Shown here piece by piece: positions 35,801 through 47,707 of a DNA stretch of 64,000 nt (position 1 is its first letter; the number at the start of each line of letters is the position of its first letter). The notes under the pieces were generated by a model. It did no database searches. It had not been told where the DNA came from and saw nothing but the letters and a program-made list of their open reading frames with translations. The translations under genes were made by a program, and so were the position numbers. Source of the DNA: Larus michahellis (lineage: Eukaryota; Chordata; Aves; Charadriiformes; Laridae); the NCBI RefSeq assembly GCF_964199755.1, contig NC_133896.1, positions 91,806,215-91,870,214 of the forward strand, read 5' to 3'.

Positions 35801-38800
35801 CCCCATCTCTTGTCGTGCCCAGGCCAAGGGGGCAGATGCCTAAACCCATGTCCTGTCCCCATCCCACGTCTCCCTCTCACCCCTCTCCAGGGCCGGTCTG
35901 CTCTGACTTCCCGGAGGCGCCCTGGTTTCAGACCTTCTGCCAGTTCGCCCAGTACCGCTGCTTCAAACGCCAGTTCTATGCCAAGGTGGGGAGCAGGATT
36001 CGGGATAGGGGCGGGAATATCTCTTGGGAGATGGAAGGGGTGAGGAGGAAGGGAAGATAACGCAGTGGAACGTGTGTTTCTCCCTCTCTCCTCCATCCAG
36101 AGAATCCCATGTCTGAGGTTGCCTCCTCCAAAACACCTTCTCCTCCTGAACGAGCGACTGCACACTGTGGGGCCCTGGGAAAGGAGCGAAAGCTTCCCTA
36201 CAGAAGAAGGTATGGTCTCCTGTAGCTACTCCTGCCCCCCAGCAGCTCTCCGGCTGGCCTCAAAAAGGTGCCCTGAGCCCCCCCATCCTTCTCTCTCCCC
36301 AGCTCCAGGGCAGGCTTCTCTCTCTGCCCTGCTGCATGACAGCGTGGACTCTTTCCTCAAGTACTCCTACGCACTGTCGAGTCAGAAACTGCTTCCGAGG
36401 AAGCTCCCCCTGGCCAAGCCAGGGATCCTGAGACCCCCGCTGCACAGGGGGCTGCCTGTGCCCCCACCGACTGTGCCGGTCCCGGATCGTCCTGCCCCCT
36501 CACCTCCCACTCTGGGATCCCCTGCCCAGACAGAGAAATCCTGGGAGCAACGCCTGCAGAACAGCGTCTGGCAGCTGATCCACTTGGCCCTCTCCTTGGA
36601 GAGATCCCTGGACACCAAGAGCTCTTCTCCGGACTCCAGCACCAAGTCAAAGCCAGGGAACACATCAGGCAGTGCCGAGGAGGGGGTGCAGGAAAAAGAC
36701 CCCCGTGGCAGGTGAGGGGAAGGCTCGTCTCCTGACCCATGCAGGGCTGTCCTCATCACACCAGCTGATAGCCCTATGGCATTCATGCCCCTGCCCTGAG
36801 CAGCTGGTGAGTGCAGGCAGGTTTTTTGGGGCCAGCTGTCCCATACAGAGCAGGAGCGTACCCAGGGAGCCCATCAGACACCCCCTGCTCCAGCACAGAC
36901 TGAACAGGGAGAGGGTGACCCAGCACCGCTAGCTCCTGACAACATTACTGTCTCCACATCCTAAGCAAAGTGCTTTTAGGCTGGATCTTAGCTGCAGGCA
37001 GGACCTTCTCCCGTGCATGTGTGTCCCCACACTGTGGCCATCTGCAGAATGCAATCACCTCTGAACTCATGCTTCTCCCAACTCACCTCTCCCAAGAGTC
37101 CAGATGACCTGCAGAAATAGCTTCCTTGCGAACACGGGCCCTTGGGATGCTGGAGTAAATGTGCTTTTCTCTGTGCTCCTCAACTCTCTGCATGAAATGT
37201 GAAGCACAGAATCACAGAATCAAGAGTGGTAGGGATTGGAAGGCACCTTTGGAGATCTTCTAGTCCAACCCCCCTGGCAAGGCAGGTTCACCTGGAGCAG
37301 GCTGGACAGGAACGCGTCCAGGCGGGTTTTGAATATCTCCAGAGACGGAGACTCCACCACCTCTCTGGGCAGCCTGTTCCAGGGCTCTGCCACCCTCAAA
37401 GTAAAGAAGTTTTTCCTCATGTTGAGACAGAATTTCCTGTGTTCCAGTTTGTGCCCGTTGCCCCTTGTCCTGTCAGCGGGCACCACTGAGAAGAGACTGG
37501 CCCCATCCTCCTGACACTCCCCCTTTAGATTTGATGAGATCCCCTCTCAGTCTTCTCTTCTCCAGCCTAAACAGATCCAGGTCTCAGCCTTTCCTTATAA
37601 GAGAGGTGCTCCAGTTCCTTGATCATCTTTGTAGCCCTCCACTGGACTCTCTCCAATAGTTCCCTGTCCTTCTTGAACCGGGAAGCCCAGAACTGGACAC
37701 AGTGCTCCTGATGTGGCCTCACCAAGGCAGAGTAGAGGGGGAGGGTGACCTCACTCGACCTGCTGGCCACACTCTGTTTATTGCACTCTGGGATACCATT
37801 GGCCTTCTTGGCCACAAGGGCACGTTGCTGGCTCCTGCTCAACTTGTTGTCCACCAGCAGTCCCAGGTCCCTCTCTGCGGAGCTGCTTTCCAGCAGATGT
37901 TTCTTAAAACAGTCTGACCTGAGGAGCGCCCTGAGGAGTGCTCCATCCTCACCCAGGCAGAGCAAAAGTAGCCCCAGGCTAGGAAACGGAGCCAGGAGCA
38001 CAGAGCCTTGCCCCTGGCTGTGCAGAACCACTGCTTCTGCTCGAGCAAATGCACCTCTCTGCACTCTGGATCTGTGCATTGGTCTTCCTGGGGGCTTTCT
38101 GGTTCCCCATTCTGGCTTTGAAGTCATTTTACATGCCCTTCTTAGTTCCTCTGGCCCGGGGATGCAGTGGGAACTTGTCGAGCATCTTGAGCTCTTCTCA
38201 GCTGATCTGCCAGGATCCATTTGCCTCTGCGCTCACGCAGCTGGGACTGGTGAGCCCAGACAGAAAAGACCTGCAAAAGGATCGTATGTTTTCACTCAAA
38301 TTAACTTTCTGATCCTTTGTGGCTGAGGACCGCTTGCTTTGACTGAGATGCAAAGATTATTTTGCTTGCCAAGAGCAAAAAAAAAAAAAAAAAAAGCTAG
38401 CTAGCTAGATGTGGTTTTCATGGAGAAGTAATTTTGGTTTCTCTCTGTTGCTGGCTAGTGATGTTCCTGTAAGCACACAGGTTTTGTGCACGGTTGCACA
38501 TCTGTGGTTTCTATTAAAGACGCTGCGTACTACTACAGTTGAGCCAGAGATCCCACTTCTGCATGTAAAAAATGAATTGCATCGTGCTGTTAAAGCTGTA
38601 AGTGTTCTCTTGCAAGGCTGTAACTTATGTCATCCTCCTTCCTAATATTGTAGGAGGCTTTTACTGCCCAGCAAATTTTTCCTGGTGTTATGTACTCTAA
38701 GGCAAAATGATGTTTCGCTGAGGATATGTTCGTTTTCCCTGCCTCTGAAGTTGAGCCTTGCTCTGATTTAGTTATGTTGGGATTATCGAGGGACTGCTGC

Positions 38801-41800
38801 GATTGCAGATGACACTCACTATTCTGCTGCAGAGTTTCTCAAAGACGCTAATGCTGACTGTGTGCCTGTAACCTGGCAGCCGAGCCCCATCAATCATGCT
38901 AAGCAAAGCTTAAACCCCAGCGAGGATAAAAAAAGCGAGATGGGCTGCGCCTGTCGGCTTTGCTGCTCTCCACATCCCACCTCCTCTCAAAGGGACTTCA
39001 AAGCATGACCTAAAAAAGGGGCAAAAATGCTTTGAGGCATTTCCATTCCAGCAAGAGGCGCAGCGCCAGGTGGGACCGGTTGGTGTGCACAGGTGCCATT
39101 CAGTGTCTGGTTTAACCCAAGTTGTGCATGGTTGTGACGGAACCCAGGTCTGCGTGTGTTCCCTGGGGTCTTATGTCCAGCGGGACATCCCTCCCTTCTT
39201 GCTCACCCATGCTTGTGGCAGCTGGTCTGGTAGTTCTACCACCTTTCATGGTACCTGGTGAAGGTAGCTGTGACCTGAGAGACACATGGCGATAGTAGCA
39301 AAATAACAAGGAGAAGAATTGGCAGCACGCTTTTGCGGCCTTTCTGCTAGCAGTGAATCATCATAGGGCAAAAAAAGCGTCTCTTATTGCATTTATCTTA
39401 AATTTCTAGTCTTTATTGTGCTTTCTGCCCCTTTGATTAAAGAGCTATGTATTTCCCAGTTTTCCTCTCCTCAAAGTTACCTACATGCCATGATTCAGTC
39501 TTGCAGCAAGCTGAAGAGAGCTCCACAGCTCTCTTGTTATGAAGCCTGCACAACTCATTTTCTGTGGCGATTTTCAGTGTCCCTTTAAAAATCCACACAC
39601 CCCAGCTCTGCCTGCACCATTCAGCGGTGGGTTCCAGCCGTTGGGTATTCAGAAGGAGGTCAACCTCCCTTTCCTTTCCCAGCTCTTCTGTTTGCACACA
39701 AGAATTGCGTTTGCCTTTTTTCCCAGGGCTTCCCACTCTTGCGTTGTTTGTCCGCTATGACCCCTCCATCCTTTTAAGCATCACAGCTGTCCCGGATACA
39801 GACGCCATCCTGTTGGTATTCGCATGTGGATGCTCGTGGTTCGCCTGAGCCCAGCTTCCCCAGCAAGGCTGAGCCCTCCTGCTCCTGCTTTACCCCTCCA
39901 GGTAGTCCTTGGTGTGCTTACATGCTTCACCCCCAGTGGCTTTAATTTTAAGACCAGACCCTTCGTTAAAAATACCGTCAGTAGAAAAAAAAAAACCACT
40001 CACTTTGAATCATCATCACCCATTAACATTTACTTCTCTTTTACCACGTTAGCATTTACTTCTCTTTTACCACGGGTGGTGCAGGGTGGGAACCCTCCCC
40101 CTGACACTTCTCAGCTGCTTTGAGGAACTAGTGGCCTCTTGGGAATGATGTAGAGGTAGCTTTTGGCCATTCAGTAAGGCCAGGATGCAATTTAGTGTCT
40201 ACGTATTGCTACTGTGCATGGCTAGCTGTGAAAGGGGAGTCGTGACAAGGCAGGTTGTCTTCTCACCACCAGGCCAGAAGACTTTCAAGTGCTCTGAGGC
40301 TTTTGGGAAACTCAGAGCAGGGGGCTCGCAGTGTCCCAGGGGTGCAGAGGTAAAAGGCTGCAATATCATGCGGGTCACCAGGAGAGATGTATTTACAAAA
40401 CACAAATTTTCCCATGCTTTGTGCCCCCTGCCTCTTGGGCAGCTGTTACGTTCTGGTTCTCCCAAAGGCTCCGGCGTTGGGTTATCTGCTAGGTTTGATC
40501 TGTCAGGTACGGATCAGCCTTCTTGGCATGCAGGACAAGACCTCTTTTTCTTTCTGAAGCTGTTAAGAATAGCTTTTTTCCTTAGTGGTTTTACTTTCCT
40601 ACAGCAACCCCCCTAAATCAGAAGTTACAAAGTGCTGGAAAGCTGCTGTTTGCTCCTTATCTTCCTTTCTGCTTGCCTCAGGTATTCACCCCACCTCTCA
40701 CAGCCAGCCAATATCGGGGAGGTTCAGCTGCTGAAAGTTAATGGCCCAAATCCTTGCCATTACGTGGAGAGAGAGGTGGATGTTGTTAACCAGCCCTCTT
40801 CAGAGATACCGCTGAAGTAGGCTCTGTATGTGTCACTCCACGTCTTGAGATGCTAAAGCAAGATAGGCTTTTACCTGAAGTTTTCTCTTTTTGCCTTTGG
40901 GCTACTGCTGATCTTGGCCCACAGACTCTTCTCAATTATATTTTTTTACATTCCCTTTGAAACATTGCCTGCCGGTACCTCTGGGGCTTTTTCCAGGGCA
41001 GCAGTTACAGGACATTAACGTGCAGAGGTACAAAGCCGGGGAGGGATTTGCATTAGGAAATCGCTTTTAGACAGACCTATCAGTTTCCCTGACGCATGGG
41101 GAAACTTCTGCACATCCACAAATGGCTCGGCAGCGCATCAGCAAGCGCAGGGGACCAGCAGCAGTGCTGTGCTGGCTCTGTACCAGTGGCCCTTAGTGAC
41201 GCTGTGGTGGGACACAAAGCCCCAGTGCTGCCGTGAGGCAGCAGCTGTGGGAGAGTGGCTGGATGGGCCACACAGCGGTGCCAGGTCACTGGGAATCACT
41301 GGGAGAGGAACTAGGGAGAGCATCGGTGGATTGCAGGTGCCCACAAGAGGGGGAGAAGCCCAGGACCCATCCCTGGGTCTGGTGGTGTGGGATGGGACCC
41401 ATTCTCCTGACACTTCTGAGCTGCTTTCAGTAGCCAGCTGTCACCTGGGGATGTATCTCGCTCACCCGGAGGTGGTAAACCAAATCATTAACTTGCAACC
41501 GTGAGGCCCAAAAGCCTCGTGGCAGAGATGGAGAACAGAGATAGAGGAGGAAATAGATGTGGCAGAGAGCACAACAGAATTTCTTGGTAATCTCAGGCTG
41601 GTGGCACAACCCAGTTTCCTGGGTGGGTGAGCGGAAGCTATGTAAGGGACGCGAGGCTTTCTGACCCGCATGGGCCAATCGTATCAAATACGGTCCATAA
41701 ATCTAAAGTTTGCCGTGCAGCAGAGGCTGCTACCCACATCTGACTTTGCATGTGTTGTGAACAAGTAGGTCATCAACACTCAGCAGATGTTTTAGCACTA

Positions 41801-44800
41801 CTTATGAGCTACTTATGGAAGCGCTCTTTTTAGAAAAGACTAGAGCCGAGTTCCCTTTTGCTGCCCCTTTTGCCTGTAATCCTCTATTTGCATCTTGTTT
41901 GGGCTGCACTTGTTGGACCAGTACATGTGTTGGAGAAAGCAAAGGCTGCTAAACCCATTTATTAGAAGTTGCTTTCTAAGCTTCAGGTTGTTATTTATTT
42001 GCTATTTTTTAAAGAAGTACAGCAAGCTGGACAGTTTTCTTCTTATTTCTACCTCAGTGATGAAAACACCAGAGCTATTCATATAATTTTTAATGATCGT
42101 TAATGTGCCTCTCACTTTACTGGCTTGATCCTTCTGGTGCGATGAAGAAGCAATCAAATCACAATGTGCCACTGGATTAACAAGCAAGTAGTGGAACAAT
42201 AGCCAATAATGACATATTTGTGGATAAATTCTTTCAGATAAGTTTGGAGAATAATATCAGGGTCATTAATTGAAATTCGTGAGTCCTATCAAGATGGCCC
42301 ATCCAGTTTATCAAATCTTGAAGGCGAAGATCCAACTGTGCCTAAGCAGTTAAGCATCTGAGTGGTGGCAGGGACTCCCTTCGGCTGTCACAGATTTATC
42401 AGCAAAACGGACCAAACACTTGTTCTCTTGGGCTACAACTGCTTAGGAGAGAAATTGTCAGTGTTAGGTGATCCCCACACAAAGAGCAATCCTGTACGGA
42501 AGATAAATGCGAGGTGTGCCTTGGGGGCTGTCACTGGTTTTTCTCTCAGTGATGTCCAGCTCCCAGTCACAGAAAAATGCTGAGAGGGTTGAATTGAACA
42601 ACCTTAGACAAGGTTTTCAAGTGGGATGAGCACAGATTTTCTGCTCTAAATTTAAAATTTCCTGTTCTTCTTGGTATCCTAAATGGTCTGAATTTTTACA
42701 GAGGAAAAAACAAACAAACAAACCAGAAATAAAAAGGATCATGTGGAGCCATGAGATGGAGGAGTGGACATAAAGGGTCTTACGGGCTCTTGAAGTGGTC
42801 TCTGCAGGATAGGTGGGCTTTGGGGCTTTGTTTCTCTTTTTTACTGGCACATTTTAATTCATTCCAGCTTTGCCTGAGTTGGCATCTGTCACTGCTGACC
42901 TCAGTTTGCATTCTTTTGCCCTCTCTGAACTCAGATCTTCCCTTCACAAACCTCTGACCAGGTTGGTCACACTGTGGTGCATCGCAGTAAGAGATGCACA
43001 GGCTTGCAATAAGTGGATTTCCAGGTTTTCAGCTGTCCTCGGTTTTTCAGTGGATGTGGTTGATGTGCTGTGGGTTGGCACCACAGAATTTGTTCACGTG
43101 TCTGTGTCTACAGAATACCATTTGCAGCCCGTCCCCAGCGCAGTACAGGATGATGTGTTGAAGGAACATCTTTGCTTGCCTCGATGCAGGCTAGAGCAGC
43201 GTCTGCTGCACTGTGATAAAACAAGTTTGACTGTAAAAAAAAAACTGAAAAAACCCTAGCACTCATTAAATTTTCTGTGACTAAGATTTTCCAGGTTAGA
43301 ATCATAGAATCACAGAATGGTTAGAGTTGGAAGGGACCTTAAAGATCATCTAGTTCCAACCCCCCTGCCATGGGCAGGGACACCTCTCACTAGACCAGGC
43401 TGCTCAAAGCCCCATCCAGCCTGGCCTTGAACACCTCCAGGGATGGGGCATCCACAGCTTCTCTGGGCAACCTCTTCCAGTGTCTCACCACCCTCACAGT
43501 GAAGAATTGCTTCTTGATATCTAATCTAAATCTTCCAGTTTGAAGCCATTACCCCTTCTGAGATGCCTTCAGAGATGCTGACATGCTCATTTGCTGCTGG
43601 TTAATGTGAACCATTTGGGTAAAGGATCACTTGTTTCTGACCCACTGCAAGTGCAGGGCATGTGCTGCGAGATCCTTCATCCGCAGTGTGTGGCAGGGCC
43701 CAGGGATCTGTTAAGGAGGTGCACAAAACTTCTTCCTATTCGTAGCCCTAACGCTCACCCACGTTCTGCTATGTGAGTGCACACCCAAACCCAGTGCGAA
43801 TGCCAAGCATCCGCATGTTCCTGCACATACGGTGTATGCCTCTCACATGTCCATGGATCTGTGAACACCAGCCACTCCTTACAGCTTGATTTCTTTACAC
43901 GCCATACAATTGCAAGAGTTTAACGGCAGGGAGGTTGATTCTTTGAGCCTTCAGGCCTGGCAATTGCTCTGATCACTCACCCTGGCCTTCCCGCTCAGCA
44001 CAGGACGTGGAGCCATGCCTAGTGAGCCCTGAAGGAAAAACAGTATAGTGTGGCTGAGCCACAGACCCTTCTCCTAAGAGAAGTTTGAGATGTCTTTTTG
44101 AAGTCTCCAAGCTGTGGAGAAACCACCCCATCAACTGCTCCCGTGCTAAATACCCTTCGCGTCAGGAACATGCAGCTGATTTCTGGTTTGAATGGATCTC
44201 ACCCCAAATTCCAACCACCAAAAGTCATTACTCTTCCATCTGCTGATGAAGAGAGCCTTCCAACTGATCTCCACCTTGGTAAAAGTACAGACCAAGTGAG
44301 TGGCTGCCCACTAGTGCCTTTGCTCAGCTAAGTAAAGGTTCTTCAGTTTCTTGCTCCACGTGAAAGTTTTCCAGGCCTTAGAAAATCTCATCTTCATGAC
44401 CTTCCTCCAGGTTCGCCACCTCCTTTTTAATTTTTTTTAAGGCTAATCTGAAGGTCTCCAAGAAGTTTCAGCTATTCTTAGGAAAACTCCATACAGGTTA
44501 GCCCCTGCATGGATTTTAAGAGCATTTTAACATAAGCAATTACTGCTCTTGTCTTTTCTTACTTTCTGCCAGATCAAAGTTTATTTATCATTGATTTTGT
44601 TTCTAGACACAGAAGACAAATACTTAAGGAGCATTTTTACCTCTTCTGCATCATTGCTAATAATTCATACCATCCTGCCTAATAACAATTCTGTACCTTG
44701 TGTACAATTTCTTCTGTTCCTAAGAGATGTAAAATATTTTTATTGCCCTTGTCCCACTATCATTAAATTTTCTATCTTTAGCTTCCTGTGTCAGTTTGGA

Positions 44801-47007
44801 TGAACAGTTAATTCATTGTGACCATTTTTTCCCCCTTTCTGTCAAATACATTGGCTCAAGCAGGAGGGAGTTCTAAGTTATAGACTCCAGACCCAAATGG
44901 GGCTGCCCCGTGGTCAAGACTCAGCAGGCCCCTAACAAACACCTCCTTGCTATGCACTCAGGTGGACAAAACTCAGCATCAGCAGCTGCTGCAGAAGCCC
45001 CTGGGAAAGTTCCTCAATCTGTGCTCCTCAACCAGCCCTCTCACATGCTCCCGAATGCACACACACACACACCCCAGCCCATAGCCTCCGTGTTACACAG
45101 GCACGTACAGGTTCTGCAGACACTCATGTTCCTCCATGCAGTTTGGCCAAGAGTCCGAGTTTTCTTGGGGAAAGCTTTTTTGCTATGCTTTGGGGTTGTT
45201 TTCCCCCCCTTTCATTTTTTAACTAAAGGTCTGTGTCTTCAGCTTGTGACAAGAGACGAGACTTGACTTTCTCCACCCCTTCCTCCGTCAGCCTTTTAGC
45301 CCTGAAGAACGGCGAGGCAGTGATTATCCTGTGCTATGCAATGCTGGAGGGAAACTGTCTCTCGTCAGTGGTCACCCAGGCCTGGAAGGAAATGGAAGAC
45401 AGAGTCCTTGGGTTCGGAGATTCGGTAAAGATGCTGATGTCTGCCTTTGAGCCCTACTGTGTGCGGGGCTCCCTGCAGTGCTGACCACAATGCTCTGGCA
45501 GCCGGAGCTCATCAGCGCTGTCCTTTCAGGTGCCACCTCCTGGGAGAAGCTGACCTGGGTGACCAGGGAGGCAAGCTCCAAGCCAGGGGTATGGGTGCTC
45601 CTCAGTCTCCTTTTCCCCCCCTGACCTCCCTGCTGCATCCACCCTTAGGTGTGTGACAGCCTCGGGCGGCGTCACATGGACCTCTGCCCTAACTGCGCCT
45701 TCTGCTCGCTGAAGAGGGAGCAGTGTCGGCGCATCAAAAACCTGAAGCGTGTCCACTGCGAGACAGGCAGCTTCACCCCCTACATCAACCCTCAGATCTC
45801 AGCCCAGTACCAGGCTGCGGGCAACAAGGTATACCGAGCGTGCTGCACCTCCGGCCGCCCTCTGAGGAGGAGCGTGAGGAGGTGGTGGGGAAGGGGAGGA
45901 AGGGGGGAAGAAGCACAGCTTTCCTTATCCCATCCCTTTCCAGACCAGCTCCCCAGAGACCTCGGAGTACTATGGCATGGATATTTTTCGAGGGCTGAGG
46001 GTGGAGTATTGGTGCAGCCGGATAGCCACCCGTGGCTGTGAGGACCCTCGTGTGGCCCTCTGGCTGAAGGCGGAGTACACCGCCTTCCAAGATGGAGATG
46101 CCCCGAGCCAGGTGGGTGCCCAGTGGGTGCTCCCATCCCTCCTCCTCTTCTTTCTCCGGCCTTCATTCCCATCTCCCCAGATCTGCGACACGGGAGGAGT
46201 ACAGCACCCCAGCTACTGTGCCTTCAAGAGCCACCAGTGTCTGCTGCAGACCCTCTACAACCAGAAGGTGAGAAGCAGCCTGCGCTGCCCATTACACAGC
46301 CTTCTCCTCCGTGGCTGGTCCCTCCACAACCAGCCCCAAGTTCCTGCAGGGCTCACTGGCCCACTGCTTGTCTTGCTTCTCTGACAGATTGAATCAAACT
46401 CAGCCTTAGCACATTATTGAGACGTTGCCTTCGCAGCCAGTAGGACACACTTGGGTGTGCTTCGGTGGGTGACAAATGGTGACCCGAGCACAGCTGGCAT
46501 GTGATTGAGGCAGTGGGATTTGCACGGATGCTGTAAGAGAAGGCAGCGGAGACAGCTACTAATGTAGTGACAGAGAAGCCGTGGAGAGCCTCCTACCCGT
46601 TGGGGTATCCCTGTATATCCCTGCAGGGAGGGTCTCCACCATCTACTGGGTGCTGCCTAGGCGGTAACAAAAAACAGAAACACCAGAGCAGGACAGAGGA
46701 CTAGCCCTTATCTTAGGAAACAGGCAGTTTGGCTATTATCCTTTCCCTCCCGCTTCCCAGCTGGTTCTACCTTCTTCCCTCTGGTGCCCCCATCATCCCA
46801 GCCTCCAGATGCCACCCATCATGGAGGTCCTTTTTTCCCTGGGGGAGGGATGGGCAACGGTATCAGTCCTATGAACTCAGGCTCTCTTTGCAGGTGTCTC
46901 GCTACGGCTGCCACAGAAACGAGACGTACCGGGTGCTGAGTGAGAAGGAGGGAGAGGAAGAGGTGCAGCTGTGGCACCAGAGGTTCCTCAGCCTCACCAG
47001 GGGATGA
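29862..47007 (+). CDS. ACRBP: Acrosin-binding protein (sp32), 10 coding exons, 510 aa
   Basis: In mammals ACRBP binds proacrosin in the sperm acrosome and controls its packing and activation. Coding exons: 29862-29886, 30873-31085, 35891-35985, 36101-36209, 36303-36711, 45292-45424, 45649-45828, 45944-46111, 46181-46267 and 46894-47007 (TGA). Every junction is GT-AG and in phase, giving 510 residues against 543 in human, and 10 exons as in mammals. Exon 1 supplies MARLPCLMG, and exon 2 continues with a hydrophobic [13 protein letters not shown], so the join makes a signal peptide. [18 protein letters not shown] (about 26-43), [14 protein letters not shown] and [13 protein letters not shown] match the human N-terminal part. 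Exon 5 is the low-conservation middle and lacks the long Glu/Gln tract of human. Exons 6-10 ([67 protein letters not shown]) match the cysteine-rich C-terminus. Neighbours ING4 and LPAR5 agree with human 12p13. Confidence 0.95.
30131..30178. repeat. (AAAC)n followed by A24
   Basis: Six AAAC-type units lead into 24 consecutive A (30155-30178) in ACRBP intron 1, just upstream of the long pyrimidine tract. Confidence 0.95.
30264..30565. repeat. 302-nt pure polypyrimidine tract with (CTTTT)27
   Basis: From 30264 to 30565 the plus strand has no purine at all. The core at 30401-30535 is 27 perfect copies of CTTTT, flanked by degenerate C/T-rich repeats. T/C-rich sequence with rare A and G continues to about 30730. 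It lies inside ACRBP intron 1, ending about 140-300 bases before the exon 2 acceptor. Long open frames here are low-complexity artefacts. Confidence 0.97.
31368..32075 (-). repeat. CR1 LINE, 5'-truncated
   Basis: Read on minus, it encodes the ORF2 C-terminus ([20 protein letters not shown], then [21 protein letters not shown]) and ends with the 3' block GGGACCTTAAAGATCATCTA (as seen on plus) and an ATCATAGAATCATAGAATGG tail. It lies in ACRBP intron 2, antisense to the gene. The 5' edge is approximate. Confidence 0.93.
32775..33025 (+). repeat. Unnamed dispersed repeat, copy A
   Basis: About 230-250 bases beginning TGTCAGGGGAACGGGTCCCA match, in inverted orientation, the sequence at 41165-41435. 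Shared blocks include AGACCCAGGGATGGGTCCTG, GGGCTTCTCCC and TTGTGGGCACCTGCA, and later GGTGATGCCCAG versus AGTGATTCCCAG. It is not CR1. The family could not be named; a degraded LTR piece is one possibility. Confidence 0.75.
34590..35323 (+). repeat. CR1 LINE, 5'-truncated, with 193-codon open ORF2 end
   Basis: This copy keeps an uninterrupted frame at 34636-35217, the C-terminal part of CR1 ORF2 ([20 protein letters not shown] ... [20 protein letters not shown]). A 3' block GGTTGGACTCGATGATCTCA and an ATTCTATGATTCTATGATC tail follow. It is a different subfamily from the copies with TTGGACTAGATGGTCTCC. It lies in ACRBP intron 2 in sense orientation and looks the youngest in the window. Confidence 0.95.
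37203..37910 (-). repeat. CR1 LINE, 5'-truncated
   Basis: Read on minus, it encodes the ORF2 C-terminus ([20 protein letters not shown], then [20 protein letters not shown]) and ends in the subfamily 3' block (GGAGATCTTCTAGTCCAACC on plus) with a CACAGAATCACAGAATC tail. It lies in ACRBP intron 5, antisense. Confidence 0.93.
37911..40020. other. ACRBP: ACRBP intron 5, first part, nothing recognised
   Basis: Unique-looking intronic DNA with an A-run at 38379-38396 followed by AGCT repeats. No exon is needed here, because exon 5 joins exon 6 in phase. Confidence 0.5.
40023..40073. repeat. Two-copy 26-base tandem repeat
   Basis: The unit containing CATTTACTTCTCTTTTACCA is present twice in tandem, next to copy C of the unnamed repeat. 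Confidence 0.9.
40072..40126 (-). repeat. Unnamed dispersed repeat, copy C (short)
   Basis: On minus it reads AAAGCAGCTGAGAAGTGTCA then GGGGGAGGGTTCCCACCC, matching the start of copy B (AAAGCAGCTCAGAAGTGTCA then GGAGAATGGGTCCCATCCC). Only the first 50-60 bases of the repeat can be followed. Confidence 0.55.
41165..41435 (-). repeat. Unnamed dispersed repeat, copy B
   Basis: This is the inverted partner of copy A at 32775-33025, with the same order of shared blocks over about 230 bases. It lies in ACRBP intron 5. A and B are far apart (8 kb) and clearly diverged, so they look like separate insertions rather than one recent duplication. Confidence 0.75.
41436..43295. other. ACRBP: ACRBP intron 5, middle part, nothing recognised
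   Basis: AT-richer intronic DNA without recognisable exon or repeat. Confidence 0.5.
43296..43558 (-). repeat. CR1 LINE 3' fragment
   Basis: The plus strand shows the inverted CR1 3' end: AGAATCATAGAATCACAGAA, GGGACCTTAAAGATCATCTA, CCATGGGCAGGGACACCTC and the inverted ORF2 end. It belongs to the same subfamily as the copies at 31.4, 51.1 and 59.1 kb. Confidence 0.93.
43559..45291. other. ACRBP: ACRBP intron 5, last part
   Basis: No exon is supported before 45292. Parts of 44080-44480 weakly recall old LINE 3' sequence but could not be assigned. A short (CA)n run lies at 45059-45072. Confidence 0.5.
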
Positions 47008-47701
47008 TGCAAGGTAGTACGGGTATGCAGGGAAGCCCAGGGCTCTGGAGCAGGCTCTCGGGGGCTGTGGTGGGACAGAGAGCCTGGATAGACTTGGACA
47101 GCTCTTCCAAGAGCCCTTGCTGGCCCACTAGCTCATCATGGCCACACGTTCCCCTCCGAGCACTTGCCCTGCACCATCGGGAGTGACACACGAGGAGGGG
47201 AGCTTCATTCAACAGCACTTCACTGTGGTGCCTGCTGGAACTCCCCCTGAAAACATTTTCTCCAACCAAAGGAGCAGCTGAACATCGGAGAAGGTATCAG
47301 ACCTGGGAACCTGGATTTAGAGACACTGGTCCAAGTGACCGCGTCTGAAATCCCCAGCCATCTCTTGCCTCCCTGCCCCTGCTGGCCTATACCAGTCTCT
47401 CCCAAGGATGAGTGTTATTTCAAAAAGAGCTTCTTTGACCCACAAACCTAATATGCTTGGCTCCCTCTGATGCTGCCACTCTACTACACCCCTCAGTGAC
47501 CCCTCTCACGTCTGAGGGTCCACTTTCCCCCCTGGTGTTTCTCGCTCGCTGCAGCCCATGTGTACCCTGAGCACAAGGACTCTCCCATGGCCTTGTCCCC
47601 TCCCAGCCCAGGGGAGGGAGCAGAGCCAGGCACTCCCCAGGTCCCAAACGCGTGTGTGAGGAAGGAGCTGACGTACGCACTTTGCTTTCCACTGCAGCTG
47701 G

Positions 47702-47707
47702 TTTATT
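47702..47707 (-). terminator. WNT4B-like polyadenylation signal
   Basis: TTTATT on plus is AATAAA on minus, 315 bases after the WNT stop codon. It is the only good signal between the two convergent genes on this strand, so the WNT 3' untranslated region likely ends near 47685. Confidence 0.6.

Noticed and set aside
44080-44820. Possible old LINE or LTR in ACRBP intron 5
   Set aside because: Only weak, scattered resemblance to old LINE 3' sequence; no motif could be anchored.
36712-45291. Extra ACRBP exon(s) inside intron 5
   Set aside because: Exon 5 ends in phase 2 and exon 6 supplies the missing base, rebuilding the GSLL segment of the human protein, so no exon is needed between them.
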